From: Betaproteobacteria bacterium
Lineage (GTDB): Bacteria > Pseudomonadota > Gammaproteobacteria > Burkholderiales > Casimicrobiaceae
Assembly: GCA_016717855.1 (NCBI GenBank)
Contig: JADKEV010000034.1
Location: 1-64,000, forward strand
Length of the DNA stretch: 64,000 nt
Direction: 5' to 3'
Part shown: positions 26,248 to 34,913 of the stretch, piece after piece
Numbering within the stretch: position 1 is the first letter of the stretch
How the letters are laid out: the number at the start of each line of letters is the position of its first letter
Notes under the pieces: model-generated
Databases searched by the model: none
Told to the model about the DNA's origin: nothing
Seen by the model: the letters and a program-made list of their open reading frames with translations, nothing else
Position numbers and translations under genes: made by a program

Positions 26248-27037
26248 TCAGGGAACCGACGTCGGCGCGGAATGGATCACCTGCAGCACCTCCTCGCGCA
26301 ACGCGGATGAAGTCGGGCGCGGCCTTCACGCCGCGCGCATCGCGGCATTCGATGAAGCGGCGGCCGAAGTCGAGCTTGTAGCGGTGCGCGATGCGCCCGG
26401 GGGACGGCGTCATCACGATCAGTTCGGTGGCCAGGAACAGCGCTTCCTCGACGCTGTGCGTGATGAAGAAGAACATCTTGTTCGTCTGGTGCCAGAGTTC
26501 CAGGATCAGCTCCTGGATCTGCTCTCGCGTGAGCGCGTCGAGGGCGCCCAGCGGCTCGTCCATCAGCATGACTTCCGGGTCCGAGGCGAGGGCCCGCGCC
26601 AGACCCACCCGCTGCTGCATCCCGCCGGAAATCTGGTATGTCGGCGACCCGGCGAACTTCTCGAGCCCGACCAGGCGCAGCTTGTCGAGCGCGATGCGGC
26701 GGCGCTCGTCCTTCGCCACGCCGCGCATGCGCAGGCCGAACTCGACGTTCTGGATCACCGATAGCCACGGCATCAGCGCATGCTTCTGGAACACCACGCC
26801 GCGATCGGCGCCGGGTCCCAGCACCGGTGTGCCGTCGAGGACGATCTCGCCGGCGGAGGGCTGCATGAAGCCGGCGATGCAGGACAGCAGCGTCGTCTTG
26901 CCGCAGCCCGAAGCACCCAGCGCGACCACGAAGTCCCCGGGATCCATGTTCAGGTCGACCGCCGACAGCGCCAGCGTGCTGGCCCCCTTGGTGCCCGCAT
27001 AGTTGACGCTGACGTTGCGGATTTCGAGTTTGCTCAT
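26248..27037 (-). pseudogene. tauB: TauB-like ABC transporter ATPase, C-terminal frameshift
   Basis: ATPase subunit for the TauA/TauC-like system, about 262 aa when repaired. Walker A GASGCGKTT (about 47), Q-loop FQKHALMPW, signature SGGMQQR, Walker B EVMLMDEPLGALD and H-loop FITHSVEEA are intact. After PDFIRV the frame is off: dropping one base near 26300 restores REEVLQVIHSAPTSVP and a stop at 26248, the normal family C-terminus. Left unrepaired, the frame runs on to about 26120 with a foreign tail. All catalytic motifs precede the lesion, so the protein may still work. Confidence 0.82.
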
Positions 27038-27057
27038 CGGCGACTCTTCACAATTGC

Positions 27058-27118
27058 GTAGGATGGGTGGAGCGCAGCGATACCCATCGATGGTGGGTGG
27101 AGCGCAGCGATACCCATC
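27058..27118. repeat. REP-like palindrome, two direct copies
   Basis: Two head-to-tail copies of the GATGGGT...TACCCATC repeat (27061-27088 and 27092-27118) directly upstream of the TauB-like gene, within the TauA-TauB intergenic gap. Most other loci carry inverted pairs, so this direct arrangement is unusual here. Confidence 0.85.
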
Positions 27119-27147
27119 TCTCGCAAATGCGCCGCTGCGGGTCAACC

Positions 27148-27191
27148 ACCCCTCACCCCAACCCTCTCCCCGCAAGCGGGGCGAGGGAGAG
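27148..27191. repeat. CCCTCTCCCCGC / GCGGGGCGAGGG hairpin repeat
   Basis: CCCTCACCCCAACCCTCTCC followed by CCGCAAGCGGGGCGAGGGAG forms a compact hairpin. It belongs to a repeat class commonly scattered through proteobacterial intergenic DNA and distinct from the GATGGGT family. It could end transcription from the TauA-like gene. Confidence 0.65.
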
Positions 27192-27192
27192 G

Positions 27193-27270
27193 CGCGTGTC
27201 CAGCGTCCGGTACACTACTTCCCGGCGAGGGATAGTCGCGTGTCCAGCGTCCGGCGCACTACTTCCCGGC
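27193..27270. repeat. 34-bp direct repeat duplicating the 3' end of the TauA-like gene
   Basis: Copy A (27193-27226) and copy B (27237-27270) match at 32 of 34 bases (CGCGTGTCCAGCGTCCGG then CACTACTTCCCGGC). Copy B contains the stop codon and last two codons of the receptor gene, so the end of the gene was duplicated just downstream. Confidence 0.8.
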
Positions 27271-28278
27271 TTCCTGCGCGTACGAGGCATTCACCGCGAC
27301 AGAGTAATCCGGCAGCGTCTTCTCGATCTGCTTCTGCGTCAGCTGGAACGCCGCGGTCGCGGCCAGCGCCTTGGCGGCGACGCCGTCCTTGCCGCCGCCC
27401 AGCCACTTGGGCGACACCTGGTCGGCAATCGTCGGGAAGCGGTAGAGCGCCATCGCGGCCGGGACGTCTTCCGGCTTCGAGCCCGACATCTTGGCCACCG
27501 CCTTGACTTCCGCCGAGTCCTTGGTCCACTTGGAGCCGTTCTTGCGGTAGTTGTCGTCGGCCGCGGCCATCACCTTGACGAACTTGACCATGAAGTCCTT
27601 GTTCGCCTTGGCCCAATCCTTGTTCGCGACATAGCCGTCGAACGTCGCCTTGCCGGTGTCGGCGCTGATCTTGCCCGAGCTGATGATGACCTTGCCGTCC
27701 TTCTTCACCTCGGCCAGCACCGGATCCCAGATGAACGTCGCCTGGATGTCGCCGCGCTGCCAGGCGGCGCGGACTTCCGGCGGACGCATGTTCAGGATCT
27801 GCACGTCGGCCGGGTTGACCTTGGCCTGCTCCAGCGCGACCATCGTATGGAAGTGCGTCGTGGAGTTGAACGGCATCGCGATCTTCTTGCCCTTCAGATC
27901 GGCCAGCGTGTTGATGCCCGAGCCGTTCTTGGCCACCAGCGCTTCGGCGTCGCCGATGTCGTCGAGGATCCAGAACAACTCCAGCGGCTCCCCGCGCGAG
28001 ACCGCCGCCGCGATGCCGGCGGAACCGACTTCACCGACCTGCACCGCGCCCGAGGCCATCGCCTTGATCACCTCGCCGCCGCCGCCGAACTGCTTCCAGT
28101 TGACCTTGTAGCCGGTCGCCTTCTCGAGCTCCTTCGCTTCCTGCGCCATCCGGTACGGCACGACCATGTCCTGATAACCGATGGTGACTTCCTTGCTTTG
28201 CGCGCCGGCCAGGCCTGCCGCCGCGAAGGCGGCCGCGATCGCCGCGACGCGCGCGGCGTTGATCAAGATTCTGCTCAT
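27259..28278 (-). CDS. tauA: TauA-like taurine/sulfonate ABC receptor
   Basis: Periplasmic binding protein, 339 aa, signal peptide 1-26 (ILINAARVAAIAAAFAAAGL, cleaved near AGA-QS). It shows TauA features: EVTIGYQDMVVPYRMAQEAK, ASGAVQVGEVGSAGIA, the PFNSTTHFHTMVALEQ ligand loop and RAAWQRGDIQATFIWDPVL. The ATG at 28278 is chosen for AGGAGA 6 bases upstream. It stands before the ATPase and permease on the same strand, and after an omega-aminotransferase, which fits uptake of taurine or a similar amino-sulfonate. Ligand by homology only. Confidence 0.85.
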   Translation of the reverse strand: MSRILINAARVAAIAAAFAAAGLAGAQSKEVTIGYQDMVVPYRMAQEAKELEKATGYKVNWKQFGGGGEVIKAMASGAVQVGEVGSAGIAAAVSRGEPLELFWILDDIGDAEALVAKNGSGINTLADLKGKKIAMPFNSTTHFHTMVALEQAKVNPADVQILNMRPPEVRAAWQRGDIQATFIWDPVLAEVKKDGKVIISSGKISADTGKATFDGYVANKDWAKANKDFMVKFVKVMAAADDNYRKNGSKWTKDSAEVKAVAKMSGSKPEDVPAAMALYRFPTIADQVSPKWLGGGKDGVAAKALAATAAFQLTQKQIEKTLPDYSVAVNASYAQEAGK

Positions 28279-28380
28279 TGTGGTCTCCTGAAATGAAATC
28301 AGCGGCACCCCTCGGCCGCCTGAGGGAACGATACCGAATTTGTGCAGCGTTGGGAATCTCAATTTGACGATAAGCAAGCC

Positions 28381-28427
28381 CGCAAAATGAAAAACGCCGC
28401 GGCAACCCTTCCAGGCCGGCCGCGGCG
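28381..28427 (-). terminator. Rho-independent terminator of the aminotransferase gene
   Basis: Reading the minus strand after the aminotransferase stop, CGCCGCGGC and GCCGCGGCG pair (28395-28403 with 28419-28427) around a 15-base loop. They are followed at once by a T-rich stretch (GTTTTTCATTTTGCG). This separates the aminotransferase from the TauA-like gene transcript. Confidence 0.75.
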
Positions 28428-28443
28428 CGATGGATTTCCCGGA

Positions 28444-29769
28444 TTATGGAACTGCCCGCAGCGACTTCGCCAACGCCTCGATCATCTGGTCGATGTGCTT
28501 CTTCTCGGAAATGAACGCCGGGCAGATGACGACGATTTCGCCCGAGACCCGCGTGAGCACGCCCTGGTTCCAGAATGCATCGAGGAAGATCTCGTAGCCG
28601 CGCTTGCCCGGCGCGCCCGGACGGGGCGCCACTTCCACCCCGCCGATCATGCCGATGTTGCGGATGCTGATCACGTTGGGCAGGCCCTTGAGCGAATGGA
28701 TGCCTTCCTCGATGTACTTGGCCATCTCGGCCGAGCGGTTGAACAGGTCTTCCTCGCGATACAGGTCCAGCGTCGCCAGGGTCGCCGCACAAGCCAGGGG
28801 ATGGCCGGAATACGTGTACCCGTGCATCAACTCGACCACGTGCTCCGGACCCTGCATGCAGGCCTCGTAGATGCCGTCGCGGACCACGACCCCGCCCATC
28901 GGCACCGTCGCGTTGTTGACGCTCTTGGCGAACGTGAACAGGTCGGGGATCACGTCGAAGTACTGCGAGGCGAATGGCTTGCCCAGCCGGCCGAAGCCGG
29001 TGATGACTTCATCGAATATCAGCAGCAGGCCGTGCTTGTCGCAGATCTCGCGCAGGCGTTTCAGATAGCCCTTGGGCGGGATCAGCGCGCCGGTCGAGCC
29101 CATGACCGGCTCGACGATCACGGCGGCGATGTTCGAGGCGTCATGCAGCGGAATGATCCGCTGCTCGAGCTCGTCGGCCAGATGCGCGCCCCACTCCGGC
29201 TCGCCCTTGCAGTACGCGTGATGCTCGAGGTCGAAGGTGTGGCGCATGTGATCGGTGCGCGGCAGCATCCCGCCGCCGAACACCTTGCGGTTGCCGACCA
29301 TGCCGCCCACCGAAATGCCGCCGAAGCCCACTCCGTGATAGGCGCGCTCGCGGCCGACGAACACATTGCGATGGCCTTCGCCTTTGGCGCGCCAGTAGGC
29401 CAGCGCCATTTTCAGCGCCGTGTCCACCGCTTCGGAGCCGGAGTTGGTGAAGAACACCTTGTTCAGGTCGCCCGGGGCGAGTTCCGCGATCCGCTGCGCG
29501 GCCATGAACGGGCCCGGATGGCTGACCTGGAACGACGGCGCGTAATCCAGCGTATCGAGTTGCGCCTTGACCGCGTCGACGATGCGCTGCCGGCGGTGCC
29601 CCGCCGAGACGCACCACAGGCCTGACGTGCCATCGAGCAGCTGGCGGCCATCGTCGGTGGTGTAATGCATGTCCTTGGCCGAAGCCAGGATGCGCGGCGC
29701 CGACTTGAAATGACGGTTGGGGGTGAACGGCACCCAGTACGACGTGAGATCCAGTTCCATTTTGCCCAT
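28444..29769 (-). CDS. Omega-amino acid:pyruvate aminotransferase (taurine/beta-alanine type)
   Basis: Class III PLP aminotransferase, 441 aa. Family features: LTSYWVPFTPNRHFKSAPR, GTSGLWCVSAGH, FFTNSGSEAVDTALKMAL, AYHGVGFGGISVGGM, LIFDEVITGFGRLGKPF and the PLP Lys (about 282) in FTFAKSVNNATVPMGG. It closely follows the omega-amino acid-pyruvate aminotransferase pattern; such enzymes use beta-alanine and, in some bacteria, taurine (giving sulfoacetaldehyde). Placement directly upstream of a TauABC-like importer, and the Xsc gene elsewhere in the window, favour taurine. It has its own terminator. Confidence 0.88.
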   Translation of the reverse strand: MGKMELDLTSYWVPFTPNRHFKSAPRILASAKDMHYTTDDGRQLLDGTSGLWCVSAGHRRQRIVDAVKAQLDTLDYAPSFQVSHPGPFMAAQRIAELAPGDLNKVFFTNSGSEAVDTALKMALAYWRAKGEGHRNVFVGRERAYHGVGFGGISVGGMVGNRKVFGGGMLPRTDHMRHTFDLEHHAYCKGEPEWGAHLADELEQRIIPLHDASNIAAVIVEPVMGSTGALIPPKGYLKRLREICDKHGLLLIFDEVITGFGRLGKPFASQYFDVIPDLFTFAKSVNNATVPMGGVVVRDGIYEACMQGPEHVVELMHGYTYSGHPLACAATLATLDLYREEDLFNRSAEMAKYIEEGIHSLKGLPNVISIRNIGMIGGVEVAPRPGAPGKRGYEIFLDAFWNQGVLTRVSGEIVVICPAFISEKKHIDQMIEALAKSLRAVP

Positions 29770-29918
29770 GCTGTTCTCCGTGGATGCGGCGAGCCTGCCG
29801 CGGCAGTTGAGGAAGTACCTTGCGCATTTTACCGCCTGGAACGAGGGTTATGCGGCCAGACGGGACCTGAAACGTGAGACTTGTTCCGAAATTCGATACA
29901 AACGATAGTTGATTCGAC

Positions 29919-32675
29919 CTACGGCGCGAAGTTTGCGCCGCAGTTGCCGTTGAGGTAGCCGCGAATCGCAGTCCAGTCGCCGCGCACCGCGCCACTACCC
30001 ACGGCATTGTTGGTCACGGCGGTTCCGGTCAGGCCGAATAACGCGCGCAGGATCATCAGGCCGTCGCTCAGGGCGTCCTGCGCGCCGTTGCCATCGACAT
30101 CGAGCGAACATGGCGCCGCGAACACCGACCCGGTGGTGACGAAAAAACTCCCTGCTTCGCCCCCGACATGGAGGATCGTTTCCGTGACCTTGTTGGGAAT
30201 GGCCGCGGACACATGGCGAACACAGACGTATTGCGCATCGGCCACCGTGCCCAGGGCTGCCGTAAAGGGAATGACATTGCAGCTACAGGTGCCGGTCGAG
30301 GACACGCAGTACTGGCTGCCAACTTGACCTTCGACATGGATTGTCGCCAGGCCCGACAGGCCGGCCATCTGGACCGGACTCGAGAGGCGCATGCTCGCCG
30401 GCGGCACGTTGACCTGTGGCGGAAAACCGAACGGTGTCGGCGTGGTGTTGGCGACCGTCAGATCGCGGGTCAACCGGGCAACAAACACGTCGGTACCCAT
30501 CGCGCTTGCATTGGTTGTCTGCTCGGCGCCCGCGCTACCCGGAAACGTCACCGAACTCGTGTGACCGGCGACGAATACGTCGCCGTAAAGGGGATGCAGG
30601 GCAATCGCGTTGATCACATCGCCAGCGGGGCCACCGACAAACGTCGTTTGCACCCGCAGCGTGAGCTCACGGTTGAGGCGGGTGACGAAGGCATCTACCG
30701 TGCCGGAAATCGCCGGTTGCGCCGCGCCGGCAGTCGCCGGGAAAGGCACTGAACTGGTGTACCCGGCAACGAAAATCTCTCCGCTCGACGGGTGAATCGA
30801 CATGGCGTACGCGTTGTCCTCGCCCGTGCCGCCGATATAGGTCGATTGCAACCGCTGCGTGAGCAGCGCATTGTGGCGCGTGACGAACACATCGGTGTTT
30901 CCGGCGTAGGTCATCTGCTGGCTCCCTGCCGTTCCCGGAAAGGTCGGTGACTGCGTCTGGCCCGTCACATAGATGTCACCGCTCAACGGGTGGATGGCAA
31001 TCGCACTGGCAAGGTCGGTGCCGGTACCGCCGACGAACGTGGTCTGCAGGCGCTGCGCCAGCGCCGAGTCGAGCCGGGTGATGAAACCATCGACTCCGCC
31101 GGCATTGGCCGGTTGTGGCGCGCCGGCGGACGCCGGCAGCGTTGTGGACGACGTGTAACCCGCCGCAATGATCTCTCCGCTCATCGGGTGCACGGCGACG
31201 GCGACGACGGTGTCCAGGCCGCTATCGCCGATGAACGTCGTGCGCAGTCGCTGGGAAAGCGTCGCATCGAGGCGGGTGATGAAGCCGTCACCGCCTCCGG
31301 CGTTCAACGTCTGTTCGGCTCCGGCGGTTGCGGGCAGCGTCGCCGAAGCGGTCGATCCGGCGATGATGATCTCATTGGTCACCGGGTTGATCGCCAGCGC
31401 GGTCGCGCGGTCATCGCCAGTGCCGCCCACGAAGGTCGTGCGCAGCCGTTGGGTGAGCGCCGCGTTCAGCCGCGTCACGAACGCGTCGGGAATTCCCGCG
31501 TTGCCAGTCTGCTCTGCTCCGGCCGTCGCCGGCAGCGCGGCGGAAGACGTGTATCCGGTGATGTACACATCGTTGGTCACCGGATGGATGGCCATCGCCG
31601 TCACAATCTCGTCGTTGACGTCGCCGATGAATGTCGTTTGCAGGCGATGGGTCAGCGCCGCGTCCAGACGGGTAACGTAAGCGTCGTTCGTGGGAAAGGC
31701 ACCGGCGTTTGCCGTCTGCTCGGCGCCGGCGGTGGCCGGCAAACTCGAGGAAGCCGAGTACCCGGCGATATAGACCTCGCCGTTCATGGGGTGAATCGCC
31801 AGCGCAGTGGCTGTTTCGTTCCCGGACCCGCCGACAAATGTCGACTGCAGCAGCGGGTCGATGGTGACCGGCCTGCCAGGGTCGTAGGGGCCGAGCGCGA
31901 ATCCATACTCGTTGGTTCCAGCATTCAGCACATACCGGACCGCAACGAATTGCCGCGTGCCGACTATCGTCTGGAACGCTTCGGGCGGGCTGAAGCGAAT
32001 CGAGCCTGCACCGGTTTCAGCTTCGAGCGCGCCCTCAGCCGTCACCCGCAATTCGTTCGCCCCATCGAGGCGAAGGCGGATGACGGCAGGATCGTGGTAC
32101 GGCGCGATCGTGAACAGCTTCTCCACATTGTGCCCTGTCGCCTTGAGCCGGACGTTGATGCCCGGGTACAGGTTGCCGAGGTCGATCGCGCCATACGTAA
32201 CAAGTTCATCGTACCGGCGTTCCCTGTCGGGATCGACCGCGTAGCTGACACGGCCTTCCTGCGGCATCAAGCCGACCATGCGCGGGGCAACCCGCTCGGT
32301 GACTATCGTCTCGGTCAATACCCAGCCGGGCGTGCGCCGCGCCGGCCCGTGCCGCGACGAGACCAACTGTCCGCCCGACCCGGCGGATTCCGCGATGGAA
32401 TCCGGATTCTGCGCCGCAGCAACCCGCTTCCCGTTGAACTGATGAATGATCTGACCGCCGTGCGTGACCCAGACGCTGCCGGCAAACGTCTGCGCCCGGA
32501 ACGCAGCCGCCGCATCCCATTGACCGGCATTGGGCGTCCACGGCAGAGCGGTCGCGGCAAGCCGTTGGCTCGCCCGTGCCAGTTCCGGCTTCGATGCCGC
32601 CTCGACAGCACAGGTTGTCGAGACTGTGACGGCGAGGGCGGCAACCGCGGCGATGGTCGAAATGGCTTGGCCCAT
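29919..32675 (-). CDS. Secreted seven-bladed SBBP beta-propeller with dockerin-like C-terminus
   Basis: 918 aa. The ATG at 32675 (AGGAG 6 bases upstream) gives a signal peptide (1-27, ending STTCAVEA). Residues about 40-270 form the N-terminal domain usual in SBBP proteins (TPNAGQWDAAAAFRAQTFAG, VSYAVDPDRERRYDELVTYG). Seven repeats of 63-68 residues follow (about 273-742), each of the form (L/V)x(S/T)T(F/Y)(I/V)G...AIHP...(I/V)x(A/V/I)(A/T)G...PxTAG...(V/I)TR, matching a complete seven-bladed propeller. A region with several Cys follows (about 760-850). The last 63 residues are a dockerin-like module (LDVDGNGAQDALSDGL). Likely secreted or surface-bound; no catalytic residues are seen. Confidence 0.85.
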   Translation of the reverse strand: MGQAISTIAAVAALAVTVSTTCAVEAASKPELARASQRLAATALPWTPNAGQWDAAAAFRAQTFAGSVWVTHGGQIIHQFNGKRVAAAQNPDSIAESAGSGGQLVSSRHGPARRTPGWVLTETIVTERVAPRMVGLMPQEGRVSYAVDPDRERRYDELVTYGAIDLGNLYPGINVRLKATGHNVEKLFTIAPYHDPAVIRLRLDGANELRVTAEGALEAETGAGSIRFSPPEAFQTIVGTRQFVAVRYVLNAGTNEYGFALGPYDPGRPVTIDPLLQSTFVGGSGNETATALAIHPMNGEVYIAGYSASSSLPATAGAEQTANAGAFPTNDAYVTRLDAALTHRLQTTFIGDVNDEIVTAMAIHPVTNDVYITGYTSSAALPATAGAEQTGNAGIPDAFVTRLNAALTQRLRTTFVGGTGDDRATALAINPVTNEIIIAGSTASATLPATAGAEQTLNAGGGDGFITRLDATLSQRLRTTFIGDSGLDTVVAVAVHPMSGEIIAAGYTSSTTLPASAGAPQPANAGGVDGFITRLDSALAQRLQTTFVGGTGTDLASAIAIHPLSGDIYVTGQTQSPTFPGTAGSQQMTYAGNTDVFVTRHNALLTQRLQSTYIGGTGEDNAYAMSIHPSSGEIFVAGYTSSVPFPATAGAAQPAISGTVDAFVTRLNRELTLRVQTTFVGGPAGDVINAIALHPLYGDVFVAGHTSSVTFPGSAGAEQTTNASAMGTDVFVARLTRDLTVANTTPTPFGFPPQVNVPPASMRLSSPVQMAGLSGLATIHVEGQVGSQYCVSSTGTCSCNVIPFTAALGTVADAQYVCVRHVSAAIPNKVTETILHVGGEAGSFFVTTGSVFAAPCSLDVDGNGAQDALSDGLMILRALFGLTGTAVTNNAVGSGAVRGDWTAIRGYLNGNCGANFAP

Positions 32676-32873
32676 GATCGCTCCTGTCGAAGAAAACACG
32701 TTGCGCCGTGGCATGCACATCGACGGCGACCGCCTGATTCGCATTCAGTCTACACCCGCCTCCCGTCCCGATCCAGATTGCGAGACGCGGCCGTGCCGGT
32801 CGAATGTTGCGATTGCGGTGGCTCCCCTGGCTGGAGTAGATTCTGGGTTCTCCTTACGCACGAAAGCCACGCA

Positions 32874-34187
32874 ATGAGCTGCTGCCACCACTACTTCGCG
32901 CCGGGCCAGGGCGGCGATGATGCGTTCACCATCGATGCCTCGACCATGACCTTCGGCGCCGGTTGCCTGAAGGAAGCGGGCGATCAGGCCAGTGCGCTGG
33001 GCATGACGCGGATCGCCTTGTTCACCGACCCCCACGTGCGCACGCTGCCACCCGTGGCGGCGGTCATCGCGTCGTTGCGCGCGGCGGGCCTCGATCATGT
33101 CGTGTACGACGAAGTCGCGGTCGAGCCGACCGACGCATCGTTGCAAGCCGCCGCGCGGTTCGCGCAGGAAGGCCGCTTCGACGGTTTCATCTCCGTGGGC
33201 GGCGGTTCGGTGATGGACACGTGCAAGGCGGCGAACCTGTACGCGACGTATCCGGCCGAGTTCCTCACGTACGTCAACGCGCCGGTGGGCGGCGGGCAAC
33301 CGGTGCCGGGACCGGTCAAGCCGCACATCGCCTGCCCCACCACCAGCGGCACCGGCTCGGAGGCGACCGGCATCGCGATCTTCTTCCTGCGCGCGATGCA
33401 GTCCAAGACCGGAATCCAGTCGCGGCGGCTGCGGCCCTCGACGGCGCTGATCGATCCGAGCGTCGCCGCGACGCTGCCGGCAAACGTGGTCGCCGCCACC
33501 GGCTTCGACGCGCTCTCGCACTCGCTCGAATCGCTGACCGCGGTCTCCTACAGGAAGCGCGCGCCGGCAGCACGGCCCAGCCAGCGCCCGCCATCGCAGG
33601 GCGCGAACCCGTGGAGCGACATGGTCGCCGCGGAAGCGCTGCGCCTCATCGGCAAGCACCTGGTCCGCGCCGTGCGCGACCCCGCCGACTTCGAGGCGCG
33701 CACCGAGATGCTGTATGCGGCGACGCTGGGCGGCATCGCCTTCGCCAACGCCGGCTGCCATCTGCCCCACGGCATGAGCTACGCGGTGTCAGGAATGGTC
33801 AAGGACGACACCCGCTTCGCCGGCTATCCGTCGGCCAGCCCGATGGTGCCGCACGGGATGAGCGTGGTGCTCAACGCACCCTCGGTGTATCGCTACACCG
33901 CCTGCGCCTGCCCCGACCGCCATCTGCACGGCGCCGAGTGCCTGGGCGCCGACGTGCGCGGCGCGGCGCCCGAAGATGCCGGCGAGATCGTCGCCGGGCG
34001 GCTGATCGAACTGATGCAGGCGACCGGGATTCCGAACGGCCTCGCCGCGATCGGCTTCGGCGCCGCCGACGTCGACGGCCTCACCGACCGCGCCTTCCCG
34101 CAGAAGCGCGTGATCAACAACGCGCCGCGGGCCGTCAGCCGCGAAGATCTCGCCGGCTTGTTCGGCGGCGCGATGCGCTATTGGTAG
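32874..34187 (+). CDS. Hydroxyacid-oxoacid transhydrogenase (iron-containing ADH family)
   Basis: 437 aa group III (iron-type) alcohol dehydrogenase of the HOT/ADHFE1 subgroup, which moves hydride between 4-hydroxybutyrate and 2-oxoglutarate. Seen: GGGSVMDTCKAANLYAT, CPTTSGTGSEATGIAIF and metal-binding His in GFDALSHSLESL, HLPHGMSYAV and VPHGMSVVL. The CC-x-HHYF opening and long C-terminal part match the HOT subgroup. The frame is open far upstream, but the ATG at 32874 begins the family sequence. Divergent from the propeller gene; 198 bases lie between without a clear promoter. Confidence 0.85.
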   Translation: MSCCHHYFAPGQGGDDAFTIDASTMTFGAGCLKEAGDQASALGMTRIALFTDPHVRTLPPVAAVIASLRAAGLDHVVYDEVAVEPTDASLQAAARFAQEGRFDGFISVGGGSVMDTCKAANLYATYPAEFLTYVNAPVGGGQPVPGPVKPHIACPTTSGTGSEATGIAIFFLRAMQSKTGIQSRRLRPSTALIDPSVAATLPANVVAATGFDALSHSLESLTAVSYRKRAPAARPSQRPPSQGANPWSDMVAAEALRLIGKHLVRAVRDPADFEARTEMLYAATLGGIAFANAGCHLPHGMSYAVSGMVKDDTRFAGYPSASPMVPHGMSVVLNAPSVYRYTACACPDRHLHGAECLGADVRGAAPEDAGEIVAGRLIELMQATGIPNGLAAIGFGAADVDGLTDRAFPQKRVINNAPRAVSREDLAGLFGGAMRYW

Positions 34188-34201
34188 ACGGCGCTGCTCT
34201 C

Positions 34202-34232
34202 GTAGGCTGGGTGGAACGAAGCGATACCCATC
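34202..34232. repeat. REP-like palindrome, diverged single arm
   Basis: GGCTGGGTGGAACGAAGCGA followed by TACCCATC: the same repeat with three substitutions, between two convergent genes. Confidence 0.65.
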
Positions 34233-34271
34233 AACGCCAAACCGCGACCACCCGGCCTCTGCCCGCAGGGA

Positions 34272-34637
34272 TCAGCGTATGAAGCGCAGGATGTTCACGC
34301 AGAATGAAATCACGCCGATGCCGGTGATGATCGACAGGATGCCGACCACCGGCCCGGCCGCCGGGTTGCCCAGCATCAGTACCGTCAGCGCGATCATCAG
34401 CGGCGGCAGGCCGAGCGAGTGCAGCCAGAAATGCACCTTGGCCAGCATGGTCGAGCCGGCTTCGGGAAACGCCCGGTAGATCAGGGCCATCAACGCCATG
34501 CTGGCCCACCCCAGCAGGTTCAGGTGGGCGTGCACGGGGGCCAGCAGGTGATTCTCGCTGATCCCCATCCCGAGCCCCAGCAGGACGCCGGTGATCAGGT
34601 AAAGGGCAGCCATTTGCAGCAGACGCTTGGTGTACAT
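34272..34637 (-). CDS. Small four-helix membrane protein related to haem-copper oxidase subunit I
   Basis: 121 aa, four hydrophobic segments. ENHLLAPVHAHLNLLGWASM carries the closely spaced His pair typical of short proteins annotated as cytochrome-c oxidase/NnrS-like relatives, but it is far too short to be an oxidase. The ATG at 34637 has GGAGGAGGAAACC just upstream. The 276 bases upstream of it (34638-34913) show no further gene. Confidence 0.7.
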   Translation of the reverse strand: MYTKRLLQMAALYLITGVLLGLGMGISENHLLAPVHAHLNLLGWASMALMALIYRAFPEAGSTMLAKVHFWLHSLGLPPLMIALTVLMLGNPAAGPVVGILSIITGIGVISFCVNILRFIR

Positions 34638-34913
34638 GGTTTCCTCCTCCTCAAGGATTGCGACGATGCCGTCGCGATGCACGCAACGCGGGTCATCCGC
34701 CATGCCGCACGATCACCGCACAGCGTGACGTTGGTTGAAAGCGCGGATGACCTCGCCCGGACTCCGGCCGGGCGGCGCAACCGATGCGTGGGCGGATGTG
34801 ACCTCCGCGTGCAACAGGAGCATGCCCCTGGACGGAATCGGCGCCCCGTTTCCGGGACGCCGGCGTGCATTGTGGCCGCAAAGTGCGGTCGTTGTCACGC
34901 GCCTCGCGACAGC

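Noticed and set aside
30990..32873. Upstream extension of the transhydrogenase frame over the propeller gene
   Set aside because: Antisense to the SBBP repeats; family sequence begins only at the ATG at 32874.
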